A DNA stretch of 50,085 bases from Acidimicrobiaceae bacterium (GTDB lineage: Bacteria > Actinomycetota > Acidimicrobiia > Acidimicrobiales > Acidimicrobiaceae). The stretch's first letter is position 1, and every line of letters begins with the position of its first letter. Location of the stretch: positions 1-50,085 of the forward strand of contig JABEUN010000060.1 in the NCBI GenBank assembly GCA_013044385.1, given 5' to 3'. Both the position numbers and the translations under genes were made by a program. The notes below the pieces were generated by a model that was not told the DNA's origin, did not search any database, and saw only the letters and a list, made by a program, of their open reading frames with translations. This document shows, in pieces, positions 35,171-44,638 of this stretch.

Positions 35171-36700
35171 TCACGCGCCCTTTTGCGCATGGGCATCAAA
35201 TCCCGATTTGAAGTCAGCAATTACGGTGTCGAGAACCGACTTATCCGGCAACTTCCCAGTGGCAACTATGTCCGAGAAGATCTGACCATGTCGTGCTCTG
35301 ACAAAATCCAGTAACCCGGAGATGAAACGGATGACCTCGTGCACAGGGATATCGTCCAGAGCTCCAGAGGTACCCGAGTAGATCGAGATGACCTGCTCCT
35401 CGACCGGAACAGGTGCCGACTGTGGCTGCTTGAGGATCTCAGTGAGCCTGTAGCCCCTATCCAGCTGGGCTTGGGAGACCTTATCGAGTTCCGACCCGAA
35501 GGCAGCGAAGGCCTCAAGCTCCCTGAACTGAGCTAGGTCGAGTTTCAGTGATCCTGCAACAGACTTCATCGCCGAAATCTGGGCTGCCCCACCTACTCGG
35601 GAAACAGAAATACCCACGTTGATAGCCGGCCTGATACCTGAATAGAAGAGATCAGAGTCCAGATAGACCTGCCCGTCAGTGATGGAGATCACGTTGGTGG
35701 GAATATATGCAGAAACGTCACCGGCCTTGGTCTCGATGATGGGAAGCGCGGTTAGCGATCCTCCCCCTCTGGCCTCTGAAAGTTTCGCAGCCCGCTCGAG
35801 AAGGCGAGAGTGCAAGTAGAAGACGTCACCAGGATAGGCTTCACGCCCCGGCGGCCTCCTCAGGAGCAAGGCAAGCTGGCGATAGGCCTCGGCCTGCTTG
35901 GACAGGTCATCATAGACAATGAGCGCGTGCTCGCCATTTTCCATCCAGAACTGGCCCATAGCACAACCCGCATATGGAGCAAGATATTTGAATGGAGCCG
36001 GATCGGACGCAGGCGCACTGACGATGACGGTATATTCCATCGCACCGGCTGCCTCGAGGAGCGCTCGAGCCGACGCAACTGTCGAACCCTTCTGCCCGAT
36101 CGCCACGTAGATGCACTTGACACCTTGACCACGTTGATTGATGATCGTGTCCAACGCAACTGATGTCTTACCGGTCTTACGATCGCCGATGATCAACTCG
36201 CGCTGGCCCCTGCCTATCGGAGTCATAGCGTCGATCGCCTTGATTCCGGTCTGCATCGGCTCGCCAACCGGCTGACGGTCTACGATACCCGGGGCTTGGA
36301 TCTCCAACCTACGCGACGTCGAGGCGTCGAGTGGGCCCCTGTCATCAATAGGCTCTCCCAGAGCGTTGACAACCCTACCAAGCAGGGCATCGCCAACAGG
36401 AACCGACAGAATCCGACCCGTAGATCGAACTATGTGACCTTCATCGACGTTTCCTACATCACCCAAGATAACTGCACCGATGGAATCTTCATCGAGGTTC
36501 AGAGCGAGCCCGAGCGTTCCATCCTCGAACTCGAGGAGTTCATTAATAGACGCATCCGGCAGGCCCGAGACTCGGGCAATCCCATCGAAAACCTCGAGAA
36601 CACGACCAACCTGTTCTCCCTCAGTCGACGCTACATATCCCTCGAGGCGACGCTTAAGTACCTCAGATATTTCGTCAGGTCTAATTTCTAACGGCTCCAT
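35171..36700 (-). CDS. atpA: ATP synthase alpha subunit
   Basis: 509 residues. Non-catalytic nucleotide-binding F1 subunit, with Walker A GDRKTGKT (172-179), [17 protein letters not shown], and the arginine finger region [10 protein letters not shown]. The C-terminus lacks the extra mycobacterial tail and ends shortly after the FKSGFDAH helix. ATG 36700 has GGGAGCA eight bases upstream. Confidence 0.98.
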   Translation of the reverse strand: MEPLEIRPDEISEVLKRRLEGYVASTEGEQVGRVLEVFDGIARVSGLPDASINELLEFEDGTLGLALNLDEDSIGAVILGDVGNVDEGHIVRSTGRILSVPVGDALLGRVVNALGEPIDDRGPLDASTSRRLEIQAPGIVDRQPVGEPMQTGIKAIDAMTPIGRGQRELIIGDRKTGKTSVALDTIINQRGQGVKCIYVAIGQKGSTVASARALLEAAGAMEYTVIVSAPASDPAPFKYLAPYAGCAMGQFWMENGEHALIVYDDLSKQAEAYRQLALLLRRPPGREAYPGDVFYLHSRLLERAAKLSEARGGGSLTALPIIETKAGDVSAYIPTNVISITDGQVYLDSDLFYSGIRPAINVGISVSRVGGAAQISAMKSVAGSLKLDLAQFRELEAFAAFGSELDKVSQAQLDRGYRLTEILKQPQSAPVPVEEQVISIYSGTSGALDDIPVHEVIRFISGLLDFVRARHGQIFSDIVATGKLPDKSVLDTVIADFKSGFDAHAQKGA

Positions 36701-36733
36701 GAGCAGTGCTCCCTGAATCTAACTCGGGTTATA

Positions 36734-37603
36734 TTAGTTCTTTGCGCTCAGGCGTACCCTGAGCTGGTCGATACGGTGTCTTGCAGACCCGTCGAAGATC
36801 TCGTCACCAACGACTGCAACCACGCCCGCTATCAACGAGGGATCTGTGGCTGATCGCATCTCCAAGGTTCTGCCGACCCTCTCTTGCAAGGTCTGTCGAA
36901 TCCTTTCGATCTGCTCCGCCGTCAAAGGAGTGGCGCTGCGAAGCTGACATACGAAACGGTCGCGCTCGGATGCAGCAAGTGCGACCAAATCGTCCAAGAT
37001 CTCGACAATATCCCTTATCACCGAGATCGACGACGCATACTTTGCGATATCAAGAGTTAGCCTTGAGCTGCGATTGGCGAGCAGGTCTCCGACAATCTCA
37101 ATCCTTTGGCGAGGGTGGGTTCCCATCCCCGAAAGCGCCCTTCTAAGGGGCCCCGAAGACTCGGCCAAGCGAGCAAACTTGAAAAGTTCATCCTCGCAAC
37201 GCTCCAGATCCTGAGCGTCACCCATTGCAAACAGCGCCGATGCAAAGCCCAGCGCCCTCGCCTTGGTGGAATCTGCACCAACGTAGGTGCTCAGATCATC
37301 GATCTCAAGTACCTCCAACGCGTCATTAACCGCGTCCGGAATGTACTTAGGGGACTCCGACATAACGATCGTCTGAACGAGCTGCACAGTGAGTCGGTCT
37401 GGGTTCGGTCCAAATAGATCGGCGACGACCTCAGCCTTGATCTTCGGTGGTACCGATGGGTCCGTTAGAACCTCACGCAGGTCCTTCGAGGTGTCGATGG
37501 CACGCTTCAACCTTGAGATAGCCGCTACGATTGAAGAGCGGACGCCTCGCTCTTCGGCCACAGTTCTGATCGCCTCGGAGTAGCCTCTAACCGACTCCAT
37601 CAT
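36734..37603 (-). CDS. atpH: ATP synthase delta subunit with duplicated N-terminal domain
   Basis: 289 residues, about 110 more than an ordinary delta subunit. The N-terminal helical domain seems to occur twice: residues ~7-97 (GYSEAIRTVAEE ... LREVLTDPSVPPK ... VVADLFGPN-DRLTVQLV) align with ~119-210 (GFASALFAMGDA ... LRRALSGMGTHPR ... IVGDLLANRSSRLTLDIA). The usual C-terminal domain follows (SATPLTAEQIERI, and a DPSLIAGVVAVVGDEIFDGS end). Delta ties the alpha3beta3 head to the b stalk. Mycobacteria also carry an extra delta domain, but in a b-delta fusion; here atpF is separate and overlaps by ATGA. Confidence 0.93.
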   Translation of the reverse strand: MMESVRGYSEAIRTVAEERGVRSSIVAAISRLKRAIDTSKDLREVLTDPSVPPKIKAEVVADLFGPNPDRLTVQLVQTIVMSESPKYIPDAVNDALEVLEIDDLSTYVGADSTKARALGFASALFAMGDAQDLERCEDELFKFARLAESSGPLRRALSGMGTHPRQRIEIVGDLLANRSSRLTLDIAKYASSISVIRDIVEILDDLVALAASERDRFVCQLRSATPLTAEQIERIRQTLQERVGRTLEMRSATDPSLIAGVVAVVGDEIFDGSARHRIDQLRVRLSAKN

Positions 37604-38130
37604 TTTGAGGACGCCTCCGACTCAGCCAGAAAAGCAGTGATCAACGGATCGAACGAAGCCCTATCTAGCTGCTCGGCAAGGATTCGCTCTGCAAGCGATA
37701 GAGCGAGTTCGGCTGTCGCTTCCCGCAGTTCCGATACGAGTCTGGTACGTTCGACGTCTAGGGCTTCCTCGGCTCTGACCTTCATAGAAGCCACTTCCGC
37801 CTCGGCATTGGCAACTAGCTCCGCTTTGACCGCTTCCGCGGTCTTACGAGCCTCATCAACCAACCTCGACGACTCTCTCCTTGCATCTTCAAGATGTTCC
37901 CGTGCCTGAGCTTTCATTTGTTCAGCCTCAGAACGCGCGAGTTCGCCAGCTTCAATGTCTGTCCTGATCTTTTCGGAACGATCCTTCATCATCTTCGCAA
38001 CAGGTGGAAAAGCCACCTTTGCAAGTATCAACAAAAGCACAAAGAAGGACAGGACCGACCAGATGATCTCACCTGATGCGGGGAGAATCGGGTTGGAAGA
38101 TTGAGAGGCCGCGAATAGGAGAGTAGACAT
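37600..38130 (-). CDS. atpF: ATP synthase b subunit
   Basis: 176 residues. One N-terminal transmembrane helix (IIWSVLSFFVLLLILAKVAF, about 22-41), then a long Glu/Ala/Arg coiled coil forming the peripheral stalk. No second b' gene is seen, so a b homodimer is expected. ATG 38130 follows the atpE TAA with no gap, and its stop overlaps the atpH start as ATGA. Confidence 0.95.
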   Translation of the reverse strand: MSTLLFAASQSSNPILPASGEIIWSVLSFFVLLLILAKVAFPPVAKMMKDRSEKIRTDIEAGELARSEAEQMKAQAREHLEDARRESSRLVDEARKTAEAVKAELVANAEAEVASMKVRAEEALDVERTRLVSELREATAELALSLAERILAEQLDRASFDPLITAFLAESEASSK

Positions 38131-38403
38131 TTAGCCGGTGTACTTCAAGAGAATGAATACGACGAATCCGATTAGCGCTAGGGCCTCGGCAAGTGCGAAA
38201 CCGACAAATGCCAAAGCACGAACCGGCCCTGCTGTCTCGGGCTGTCGAGCAATGGCAGAAATTGCCTGCCCAAAGATAATACCAATTCCAACACCAGGTC
38301 CGAGGGCGGCAAGGCCGTATGCGAGTCCCGAGCCAAGCTCAGCCAGACCCTTCCTCAGATCGGGGTTGGCAACTGCTACGATTGCCAATAATGAGTGGAA
38401 CAC
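38131..38403 (-). CDS. atpE: ATP synthase c subunit
   Basis: 90 residues, two membrane helices joined by a polar RQPE loop (53-56). The ion-carrying carboxylate is Glu73 in [12 protein letters not shown]. Residues around it (no Gln in helix 1, no Ser/Thr after Glu) point to proton rather than sodium coupling. GTG 38403 has AGGAGG eight bases upstream, the best ribosome-binding site of the operon, as expected for a subunit needed in many copies. Confidence 0.97.
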   Translation of the reverse strand: MFHSLLAIVAVANPDLRKGLAELGSGLAYGLAALGPGVGIGIIFGQAISAIARQPETAGPVRALAFVGFALAEALALIGFVVFILLKYTG

Positions 38404-38611
38404 CCAGATTCCTCCTGCAACATAACTAACGAGTCCACGGGCGAACTTCCCCGTATTTGGACCTTACTCATCCCCCTAAAGCAACGCATCCCTGCGTGGC
38501 TATCGGGCACTCTGGCCCCTCTTGCACCTTGGTACATCATAGGGATCCAGCGAACTCGGAATGGAAAACCACCCCTACAACTGGTAATTACTTCTCGAGA
38601 TGAAACACCTT
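38404..38611. promoter_or_regulatory. 208-nt intercistronic region between atpB and atpE
   Basis: All other junctions from atpZ to atpE are adjacent or overlapping, yet here 208 bases are non-coding. A small hairpin ACGCA-GGGA-TGCGT (38484-38497) is visible on the transcribed strand. No convincing promoter or small gene. It may hold a translation enhancer, processing site or internal promoter that raises atpE output; this is inference. Confidence 0.35.
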
Positions 38612-39385
38612 CTAATGTCCACCTGCCATCGCCTCACCTATGTATACAGCAGTGAGGATTGTGAAGATGAAGGCCTGGAGGGCACTTACGAAGATCTCGT
38701 AACCTGTGAGTACCGTGAGCATAGCAAAAGGCAGGGGAAGCAGTACAAGAGCTATCGACTTCGCAAACATAGCCTCGGACAGTATGGCGAAGGTTAGCAG
38801 CAGGAGGTGACCCGCAAGCATGTTCCCAAAGAGTCGGATTGCCAGAGCAAAGGGTCTCACGATGAAGGTTGAGAGTATCTCAAGCGGGACGAGTAGCACC
38901 AAAATGGCTCCGGGGACCCCAGACGGGACAACTGCGTGCTTGAAATAGGAAGCAAACCCCTGCTTCTTGACACCAACGGCCATAAACGTTACCCAGACCG
39001 TGATCGCCAACGGAAGTGTCACTCCCATGCGGGCAGTCGCCGGCATCTGGAAGATCGGGACCACCTCAAAAAGGTTATTGAACAAGATGAAGAAAAAGAG
39101 TCCTGTGAGCCACGGTAGCCAAGCGATTCCCTCAGGCCCCATGATATCCAAAACTATGGAGTTCGTAATGAAATCGACTCCTGACTCGACCACGTTCTGG
39201 ACTCCGGTCGGCACCAGTGCCTTTTTCCGCCCGGCCAAGAAAAAAAGAGCGAGCGTAATTGCCGTGGCGAGCATTGAGGTGAGGCCCACCTTGTTTAGGG
39301 CGACACTAGAACCGCCGAACAGAAGGGGTTTCCAGTTCAGCACCTCACCAATAGGTGGGAAGTTGACCGCAGCGAAGATCCCCAT
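38612..39385 (-). CDS. atpB: ATP synthase a subunit
   Basis: 257 residues from ATG 39385, chosen because GGAGGAG lies about nine bases upstream (TTG 39391, overlapping the atpI stop, is an alternative). Five or six membrane helices. The essential proton-path arginine is R184 in LAIRLFGNMLAGH. The C-terminal helix carries GYEIFVSALQAFIFTIL. Partner of the c ring in the membrane. Confidence 0.97.
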   Translation of the reverse strand: MGIFAAVNFPPIGEVLNWKPLLFGGSSVALNKVGLTSMLATAITLALFFLAGRKKALVPTGVQNVVESGVDFITNSIVLDIMGPEGIAWLPWLTGLFFFILFNNLFEVVPIFQMPATARMGVTLPLAITVWVTFMAVGVKKQGFASYFKHAVVPSGVPGAILVLLVPLEILSTFIVRPFALAIRLFGNMLAGHLLLLTFAILSEAMFAKSIALVLLPLPFAMLTVLTGYEIFVSALQAFIFTILTAVYIGEAMAGGH

Positions 39386-39387
39386 GC

Positions 39388-39840
39388 TCAACTTCTCCTC
39401 CCCCTAGGGCGTATGCCCCCGTAGGCAAGATACGCCGTAACTCTACGCGCCTCCCACGAAACCGCAAAGATGTGGGAAACAATCAAGGCCATTCCAAGAG
39501 CCTTCAGGTCCATCCAACCAGCGTGTACTACCGGCAGGACCGCCGCAGTCAGCAGCAGCAGATCAAAGAAGAATGATCCCATCGCAACCGCCATCAGCGC
39601 AACCGGAGAGATCCTACCGCCCCAGCTGAGCCCCTTTGCAGCAACTGCAAAATTGATAGTCACTAACAGAATTCCATATAGAGCCGAGTAAAGCCCCTGA
39701 TGACCCCACACGAGGGCAGCGACCAGAACGATGAAGGGGGCGGATAGAAGTACGGCCAGCACCATACCTTTGGCAAGCTCGGCCTCAGGTCCGGTCTCGG
39801 ATTCGGAAACTGTCGTATTTGATCCAATAGATTCAAACAA
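39388..39840 (-). CDS. atpI: AtpI-like membrane protein
   Basis: 150 residues with four hydrophobic segments: GMVLAVLLSAPFIVLVAALV, LYSALYGILLVTINFAVAA, ALMAVAMGSFFFDLLLLTAAVL and LGMALIVSHIFAVSWE. The position just before atpB matches atpI, whose product helps assemble the c ring. Sequence conservation of AtpI is weak, so assignment rests mainly on position and topology. Its TTG start abuts the atpZ stop. Confidence 0.75.
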   Translation of the reverse strand: MFESIGSNTTVSESETGPEAELAKGMVLAVLLSAPFIVLVAALVWGHQGLYSALYGILLVTINFAVAAKGLSWGGRISPVALMAVAMGSFFFDLLLLTAAVLPVVHAGWMDLKALGMALIVSHIFAVSWEARRVTAYLAYGGIRPRGRRS

Positions 39841-40248
39841 CTAGGAGTTCCTCTTTCCCGAGTCATCGAAACGTCGAGCAGACTCTGCGATCTCCTCTGG
39901 TATTGCCAAATCTCCTCCAAGGAGACCGTCCAAACCACTCGGCCTCGGAGCTGTCTTCCGTATATGAGGTCCCTGATCCCTAGTCATCTCTTTGAACGCA
40001 TAGTAGTACTTGACGCCAGTGCCTAGGAGTCCGAGCGAGGGAAGCAGCACGACCCAGAGCGGAGTGTGGTACTTGCCGGAGAGGTATAGACCCACCAGGA
40101 GCAGGATCACTGTCACTCCCATTAGTTCGACAGCCGACGCCAGTCCATCGGCCGCGCCGGAGATTGCACCAGCCACGCCCGACCTACCTTCCTTAGGAAC
40201 AGAAGGCCTCAAAAGCAGTCCCAACAGGGATCTCTTTTCAGCTTTCAA
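39841..40248 (-). CDS. AtpZ/AtpI-type F0F1-ATPase accessory protein (ATPase gene 1)
   Basis: 135 residues. Two central helices (LMGVTVILLLVGLYLSG and LWVVLLPSLGLLGTGVKYYY) followed by a charged tail, as in the AtpZ family at the front of many atp operons; some members act in Mg2+/Ca2+ uptake or complex assembly. TTG 40248 has AAGGGA seven bases upstream. A candidate promoter lies ~60 bases before it, making this the first gene of the operon. Confidence 0.7.
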   Translation of the reverse strand: MKAEKRSLLGLLLRPSVPKEGRSGVAGAISGAADGLASAVELMGVTVILLLVGLYLSGKYHTPLWVVLLPSLGLLGTGVKYYYAFKEMTRDQGPHIRKTAPRPSGLDGLLGGDLAIPEEIAESARRFDDSGKRNS

Positions 40249-40306
40249 CTGGTGTTCCCTTCTCGGACAAATCGGTCAAACAAATATGTGCAGACCCAAA
40301 CATGCT

Positions 40307-40335
40307 AGGGTAGCGGACAACCTGTTGGTGCGCAA
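40307..40335 (-). promoter_or_regulatory. Candidate promoter of the ATP synthase operon
   Basis: On the minus strand TTGCGC (40335-40330) and TACCCT (40312-40307) are separated by exactly 17 bases. TACCCT fits the actinobacterial TANNNT -10. Transcription would start near 40300, giving a ~50-base leader before the atpZ-like TTG. It sits 30 bases past the end of wecA, consistent with a new transcription unit. Confidence 0.45.
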
Positions 40336-40367
40336 AGTTCACATAACAGTAACCGTCGGGCGCTATC

Positions 40368-41591
40368 TCAGTCGCCCAATGCACCGCCACCGCTGGCTCC
40401 TGTTCTACCGCCCTTTGAATGTGCACCTCGCGTAGCGACCTTTAGCTCCGCGACACCGCGATTTCGCACTTGCCCATGGCGGGTCGATCTGGCTACTGAT
40501 CCAGCGCCTCTTCGTCGGACGTTCGGGTGGAACATCGTATAGAGCAGTACGAGCGCAGCCAGCACCACGAATGGGATCTCGGCATTGCCGTGGTTTGTAA
40601 AAGTCGGAGTGAGTGCAAATCCTGAAAGTATCGCTGTCCATGCCCATAGGATCACGACCGACCGCCTCGGTCCGTGTCCCATCTCGTAGAGTCTGTGATG
40701 CAGATGCTCCTTGTCGGGAGAAGAGACTCCGGTTCTACGTGCCGTTCTGCGAATGATTGCGAAAGCCATGTCAAACATCGGCACTCCGAGGATCACAAAT
40801 GGGATGAAAAGTGGAGCGAAAAAGAAGAAGGTCTCGCCACTTACGTCCGATGTGCGGCCACCAACAACGGAAGTCGATGCAGCCATCAGCAGTCCTAGGA
40901 ACATAGCGCCAGTATCACCCATGAAGATCTTGGCAGGATTGAAGTTGTGGGGTAGAAACCCTAGGCACACACCAAGTGCAAGAAGTGCGATCAATGGTCC
41001 GATACTCGATGACGGTAGCTGACCCAGATTCTCGAGCTTGAGCGAATACAGGGCGAATGATGCCGACGCAATCGCAACAACTCCACCAGCGAGTCCATCC
41101 AGACCGTCGATCAGATTGATCGCATTCGCCATTGCGACCACCCAGATCGCAGTCAGGAGCGGAGTGAAGCTGGAAGAGAGTATGACTATCCCTGCAAACG
41201 GCACCTTGAACCAGAACATCGTTACACCAAAGACCCACAGGACCGACGAGGAGAGTACCTGACCGGCCACCTTGGCTGGCGCAGAGACATCACGAAGATC
41301 GTCTGCGAGACCCACTCCAGCCATCACAACCCCAGCTAGCAGTACGCCTAATGGCTCGGAGGATCCAGAAAAGACTGCATGGAAGCGACCAATCCGGCTG
41401 GCAACCGCCATTGCAACGGCGAATCCCAGGACCATAGCGATCCCGCCAACTGTTGGAGTCGGCCTTCCATGTATCTTCCTCCCACCCGGCATGACGATCG
41501 CGCCGATCCTCGGAGCCAAGCGCCTTACAGCGAACGTCGTTACGTAGGTGACGACAGCGGCAACCGCCACAACCAGCACATAGTCGAACAC
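40368..41591 (-). CDS. wecA: Undecaprenyl-phosphate N-acetylglucosaminyl-1-phosphate transferase
   Basis: 407 residues, polytopic (about ten or eleven helices). PNPT family: joins a GlcNAc-1-phosphate from UDP-GlcNAc to the lipid carrier, starting arabinogalactan, teichoic acid or O-antigen-like polymer synthesis. Motifs: GRPTPTVGG, LADDLRD (95-101), NLIDGLDGLAGG, FMGDTGA and DKEHLHHRL. The C-terminal ~40 residues are basic and Gly-rich and probably cytoplasmic. Rfe/WecA is commonly found upstream of the atp operon in Actinobacteria. Confidence 0.92.
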   Translation of the reverse strand: MFDYVLVVAVAAVVTYVTTFAVRRLAPRIGAIVMPGGRKIHGRPTPTVGGIAMVLGFAVAMAVASRIGRFHAVFSGSSEPLGVLLAGVVMAGVGLADDLRDVSAPAKVAGQVLSSSVLWVFGVTMFWFKVPFAGIVILSSSFTPLLTAIWVVAMANAINLIDGLDGLAGGVVAIASASFALYSLKLENLGQLPSSSIGPLIALLALGVCLGFLPHNFNPAKIFMGDTGAMFLGLLMAASTSVVGGRTSDVSGETFFFFAPLFIPFVILGVPMFDMAFAIIRRTARRTGVSSPDKEHLHHRLYEMGHGPRRSVVILWAWTAILSGFALTPTFTNHGNAEIPFVVLAALVLLYTMFHPNVRRRGAGSVARSTRHGQVRNRGVAELKVATRGAHSKGGRTGASGGGALGD

Positions 41592-41603
41592 CCGGCGGAC
41601 TCG

Positions 41604-42902
41604 TTAGTCTTTCTCAGCCGGCGGTGGGAAGGAGGACGTCAGCTCGACGACCTCCTTTCGCACCGACTCAACCTTGACCTCGTCAGCCCTGAATCTGAGT
41701 GCTCTTGCGATCAATGAACCAATTGTCTTCATCTCCGCTACCCCCATATCACAAGTGGTCATAGCGGGAGTACCGAAGCGCAGTCCCGAGGTAACGAATG
41801 GAGATCGCGGATCGAACGGAATCTGGTTTCTGTTGCAAGTTATTCCTGCCTTATCCAGAACCTCCTGGGCCTCTTTTCCAGAAAGTTCCGCGTCAAAGGT
41901 CCGCAGGTCACAGAGTATGAGGTGCGTGTCGGTTCCTCCAGAAACCAGGCGGAAACCCTGCTCGATCAACTCTTGGGCTAGGGCTTGAGCATTCTGAACT
42001 ACCTTGCGGGAGTACCCCTTGAAATCAGGCTGGGCCGCCTCTTTGAAAGCCACAGCCTTGGCTGCGATCGTATTCTCTAATGGTCCCCCCTGGAGCCCGG
42101 GAAATACAGCCTTGTCGATCTTGGGGCCCAGTTCGAGCCCCGCGAGTATCGCACCACCCCTCGGTCCGCGCAGCGTCTTGTGCGTTGTGAAGGTCATCAC
42201 GTCCGCACCTTTGCCAGCACGGGAATGCAGGGGGTTCGGATACACCCCACCGGCTATGAGGCCAGCGACGTGCGCGGCATCAAACATCACCATGGCCCCG
42301 ACCTCGTCAGCAATCTCACGAACGGGCGCTACATCAATCACCCGAGGATATGCAGTCGCGCCAATGACGATGAGTTTCGGACGGTGCTCAACGGCCAACT
42401 TATGGATCTGCTCTATGTCGATTCGCTCCCCGGATCCATCCGGAACAGCCGAAGTAACTCCATAGGAGATGAAGTTGTACAGCCTTCCCGAAAAGTTCAC
42501 CGGAGAGCCGTGAGTTAGGTGTCCCCCCTGGTCTAGACGCATGGCCAGGACCGTGTCCCCGGTCTCAAGGAGTGCAAGATAGGCAGCTGCGTTTGCATTG
42601 GCTCCTGCGTGAGGTTGTACGTTGGCGAACTCCGCGGAAAAGAGTGACTTCAGCCTGTCGATGGCCAACTGTTCGACATCATCAACGACCTGATTCCCGC
42701 CGTAATAGCGCTTCTTGGGATATCCTTCGGAATACTTGTTTGTAAGTACCGTTCCCGTCGCCTCCATGACAGCCTTAGAGGCGAAGTTCTCTGAAGCGAT
42801 TAGTTGGAGGGTGGTTCTCTGACGCTCCCTCTCCCTCTCGATCATCGAATAGAGTTCGGGATCTGAGCTCTGCACATGGCGTAGTGTGTTGTCCTGCAAC
42901 AT
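41604..42902 (-). CDS. glyA: Serine hydroxymethyltransferase
   Basis: 432 residues. PLP enzyme interconverting serine and glycine with tetrahydrofolate, the main source of one-carbon units. The Schiff-base lysine is K242 in [25 protein letters not shown] and HGSPVNFSG are visible. ATG 42902 chosen because AAGGAG lies nine bases upstream; the ten codons before it lack family similarity. Twelve bases separate its stop from the wecA start. Confidence 0.97.
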   Translation of the reverse strand: MLQDNTLRHVQSSDPELYSMIERERERQRTTLQLIASENFASKAVMEATGTVLTNKYSEGYPKKRYYGGNQVVDDVEQLAIDRLKSLFSAEFANVQPHAGANANAAAYLALLETGDTVLAMRLDQGGHLTHGSPVNFSGRLYNFISYGVTSAVPDGSGERIDIEQIHKLAVEHRPKLIVIGATAYPRVIDVAPVREIADEVGAMVMFDAAHVAGLIAGGVYPNPLHSRAGKGADVMTFTTHKTLRGPRGGAILAGLELGPKIDKAVFPGLQGGPLENTIAAKAVAFKEAAQPDFKGYSRKVVQNAQALAQELIEQGFRLVSGGTDTHLILCDLRTFDAELSGKEAQEVLDKAGITCNRNQIPFDPRSPFVTSGLRFGTPAMTTCDMGVAEMKTIGSLIARALRFRADEVKVESVRKEVVELTSSFPPPAEKD

Positions 42903-43004
42903 CGGCTGCCTCTCCTTGCGGTGTCCGACCATTTTACCCGGACTTGATCAGGACATAGGGGGCGCCGCCAAGATACATTATGGCACCGCTTACCCAAAGC
43001 AAGC

Positions 43005-43697
43005 CTAGAGCAGAAGCGATTCCCTGATGTCTTGCTCGCTGATCGATCCGATCCTCAGTACCTTTGGTTCAATCCCTGAAATATCCACGACCGTCGACGA
43101 GATTCCACTGCTTTGGACGGTCGATTCCACCACCAAGCTCAATCCAGCTGATTGCAAAGAGGGTGAGCCATGGACCCAATCGAGCCCTGTGAACTGGAAA
43201 GCTAGATCCTCGGCGGATGCAACTGAGGGCAGACCGTGGAGATTCGCCGAAGTAGTGGCGAGCGGACCCACCAGCTCCAGCAGCTCCAGCAGGAACTCGT
43301 CGTCGGGACACCTAATTCCGACGCTTCCGTCGGCCGGTCCGATCGCGTCAGATAGTGCATCATCACAATTAACCACAACGGTAAGCGGTCCGGGCCAGTA
43401 TCTCTCTGCAAGCAGTTGCAACACCTCGACAGCTGCATCGGGTATCGCCCAGCTGATTTGATCAATCGAGCGGATCAGTACTGGCAGATTCATATCCGCT
43501 GGTCGCCTCTTCGCTCTGAAGATTCTCAACACCGCCTCTTCATCGTCAACAAGAGCAGCCATTCCATAGACCGTGTCGGTCGGGATCACCATGAAACTTC
43601 CGCGTGAGTGCAACTGCAGTACTGCCTCGGCGGCACTTTGCGGGTCCAAAGACAAAAAGTCTCGCGATCCGGGGGTCATAACCCTGTATTCAGCCAT
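43005..43697 (-). CDS. L-threonylcarbamoyladenylate synthase (Sua5/YwlC/YrdC)
   Basis: 230 residues. Makes threonylcarbamoyl-AMP from threonine, bicarbonate and ATP for t6A37 of ANN-decoding tRNAs. The YrdC-fold motifs are the FMVIPTDTVYGMAALV strand-turn, KRRPADMNLPVLI, RYWPGPLTVVV and the IRCPDDEF/ATTSANLHG region. The short C-terminus matches the YwlC type without a full Sua5 domain. ATG 43697 has GAGGGG upstream. Placed after prmC, as is common in Actinobacteria. Confidence 0.93.
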   Translation of the reverse strand: MAEYRVMTPGSRDFLSLDPQSAAEAVLQLHSRGSFMVIPTDTVYGMAALVDDEEAVLRIFRAKRRPADMNLPVLIRSIDQISWAIPDAAVEVLQLLAERYWPGPLTVVVNCDDALSDAIGPADGSVGIRCPDDEFLLELLELVGPLATTSANLHGLPSVASAEDLAFQFTGLDWVHGSPSLQSAGLSLVVESTVQSSGISSTVVDISGIEPKVLRIGSISEQDIRESLLL

Positions 43698-43741
43698 GCA
43701 ATACGCCCCTCACTTGGGTGTGGCAACCCATGGGCTCGGGG

Positions 43742-44638
43742 TCACGATGCCCTGCCGAGCACAAGTACACGTTCCCGCCCTGCCAAGTCAGCAACGACAT
43801 GTACAGCGAGGAACCCCACTTCACGGGCCCTATCGGAGACGGACTTGACCTGTTCAGGCGAAAGCTCGAGCATCATCACCCCATCGGGAGCGAGTCTCGA
43901 CGGACCGCCCTCGACAATTCGGAACAGTTGCTCGGTTCCAACGTCTCCAGCTAAAAGTGCGCTTTCAGGCTCGTATTCCCTCACCAATGGGTCTAGTCCC
44001 AGATAGTCGTGACGAGATATGTAGGGCGGATTTGAGATGATTAGGTCGGGTGAGACGCCAAGCGGGTCGGTGGCCTCGAACCAATCTCCCTGCAGGAGTG
44101 TTACCCGGCTCCTAGTCGATTCATCGAGCCCCGCGAGATTCTGGGCCGCTACATCAAGTGCCTTTGCAGACCTGTCGGAGGCGAATACCCTCGACAATTC
44201 CACCTCCGAGGCAACAGAAAGAGCGATTGCGCCCGATCCCGTGCCAAGATCGAACACCACGACCGGTTTTGGACCCGCTCCTTTTGACCTTATCCAACCG
44301 ACGGCCTCATCAACCAAAACTTCAGTCTCGGGCCTCGGGATCAGCACAGCTGGATTGACTCTGAGTTGCAGGTTGCGGAATGGCCAGACACCTATCGCAT
44401 ACTGGAGGGGCAGTCCAGCCGCACGCCCATTGGCTGCCTCCATGGCCCTTTCAAGCCAACTACGCTCGATTGCAACTCCAAGGCTCCTCGCCTCGTAGTA
44501 GTTGAAGCCGGTCACCTGACTGAAGATCCATCTTGCTTCGTGGTCAGACTTCACAATCCCGACAATCGCTTGCATCAGACTCTCAGCGTCGCACCGTCCC
44601 AGAGAGTCCTGCGAATTGACGGGTTCAGTTGGATCCAC
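43742..44638 (-). CDS. prmC: Release factor glutamine methyltransferase
   Basis: 298 residues. N5-methylates the Gln of the GGQ motif in RF1 and RF2. An N-terminal helical domain is followed by a Rossmann methyltransferase with DLGTGSGAIALSVA (motif I) and SNPPYI (motif IV, NPPY), plus the FRNLQLRVNPAVLIPRPETE linker typical of PrmC. Start GTG 44638 overlaps prfA by 14 bases, so enzyme and substrate are made together. Confidence 0.95.
   Translation of the reverse strand: MDPTEPVNSQDSLGRCDAESLMQAIVGIVKSDHEARWIFSQVTGFNYYEARSLGVAIERSWLERAMEAANGRAAGLPLQYAIGVWPFRNLQLRVNPAVLIPRPETEVLVDEAVGWIRSKGAGPKPVVVFDLGTGSGAIALSVASEVELSRVFASDRSAKALDVAAQNLAGLDESTRSRVTLLQGDWFEATDPLGVSPDLIISNPPYISRHDYLGLDPLVREYEPESALLAGDVGTEQLFRIVEGGPSRLAPDGVMMLELSPEQVKSVSDRAREVGFLAVHVVADLAGRERVLVLGRAS

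Noticed and set aside
38404-38575. 53-codon minus-strand frame in the atpB-atpE gap
   Set aside because: No suitable ribosome-binding site, runs into the atpE start in another frame, and no similarity is recognised.
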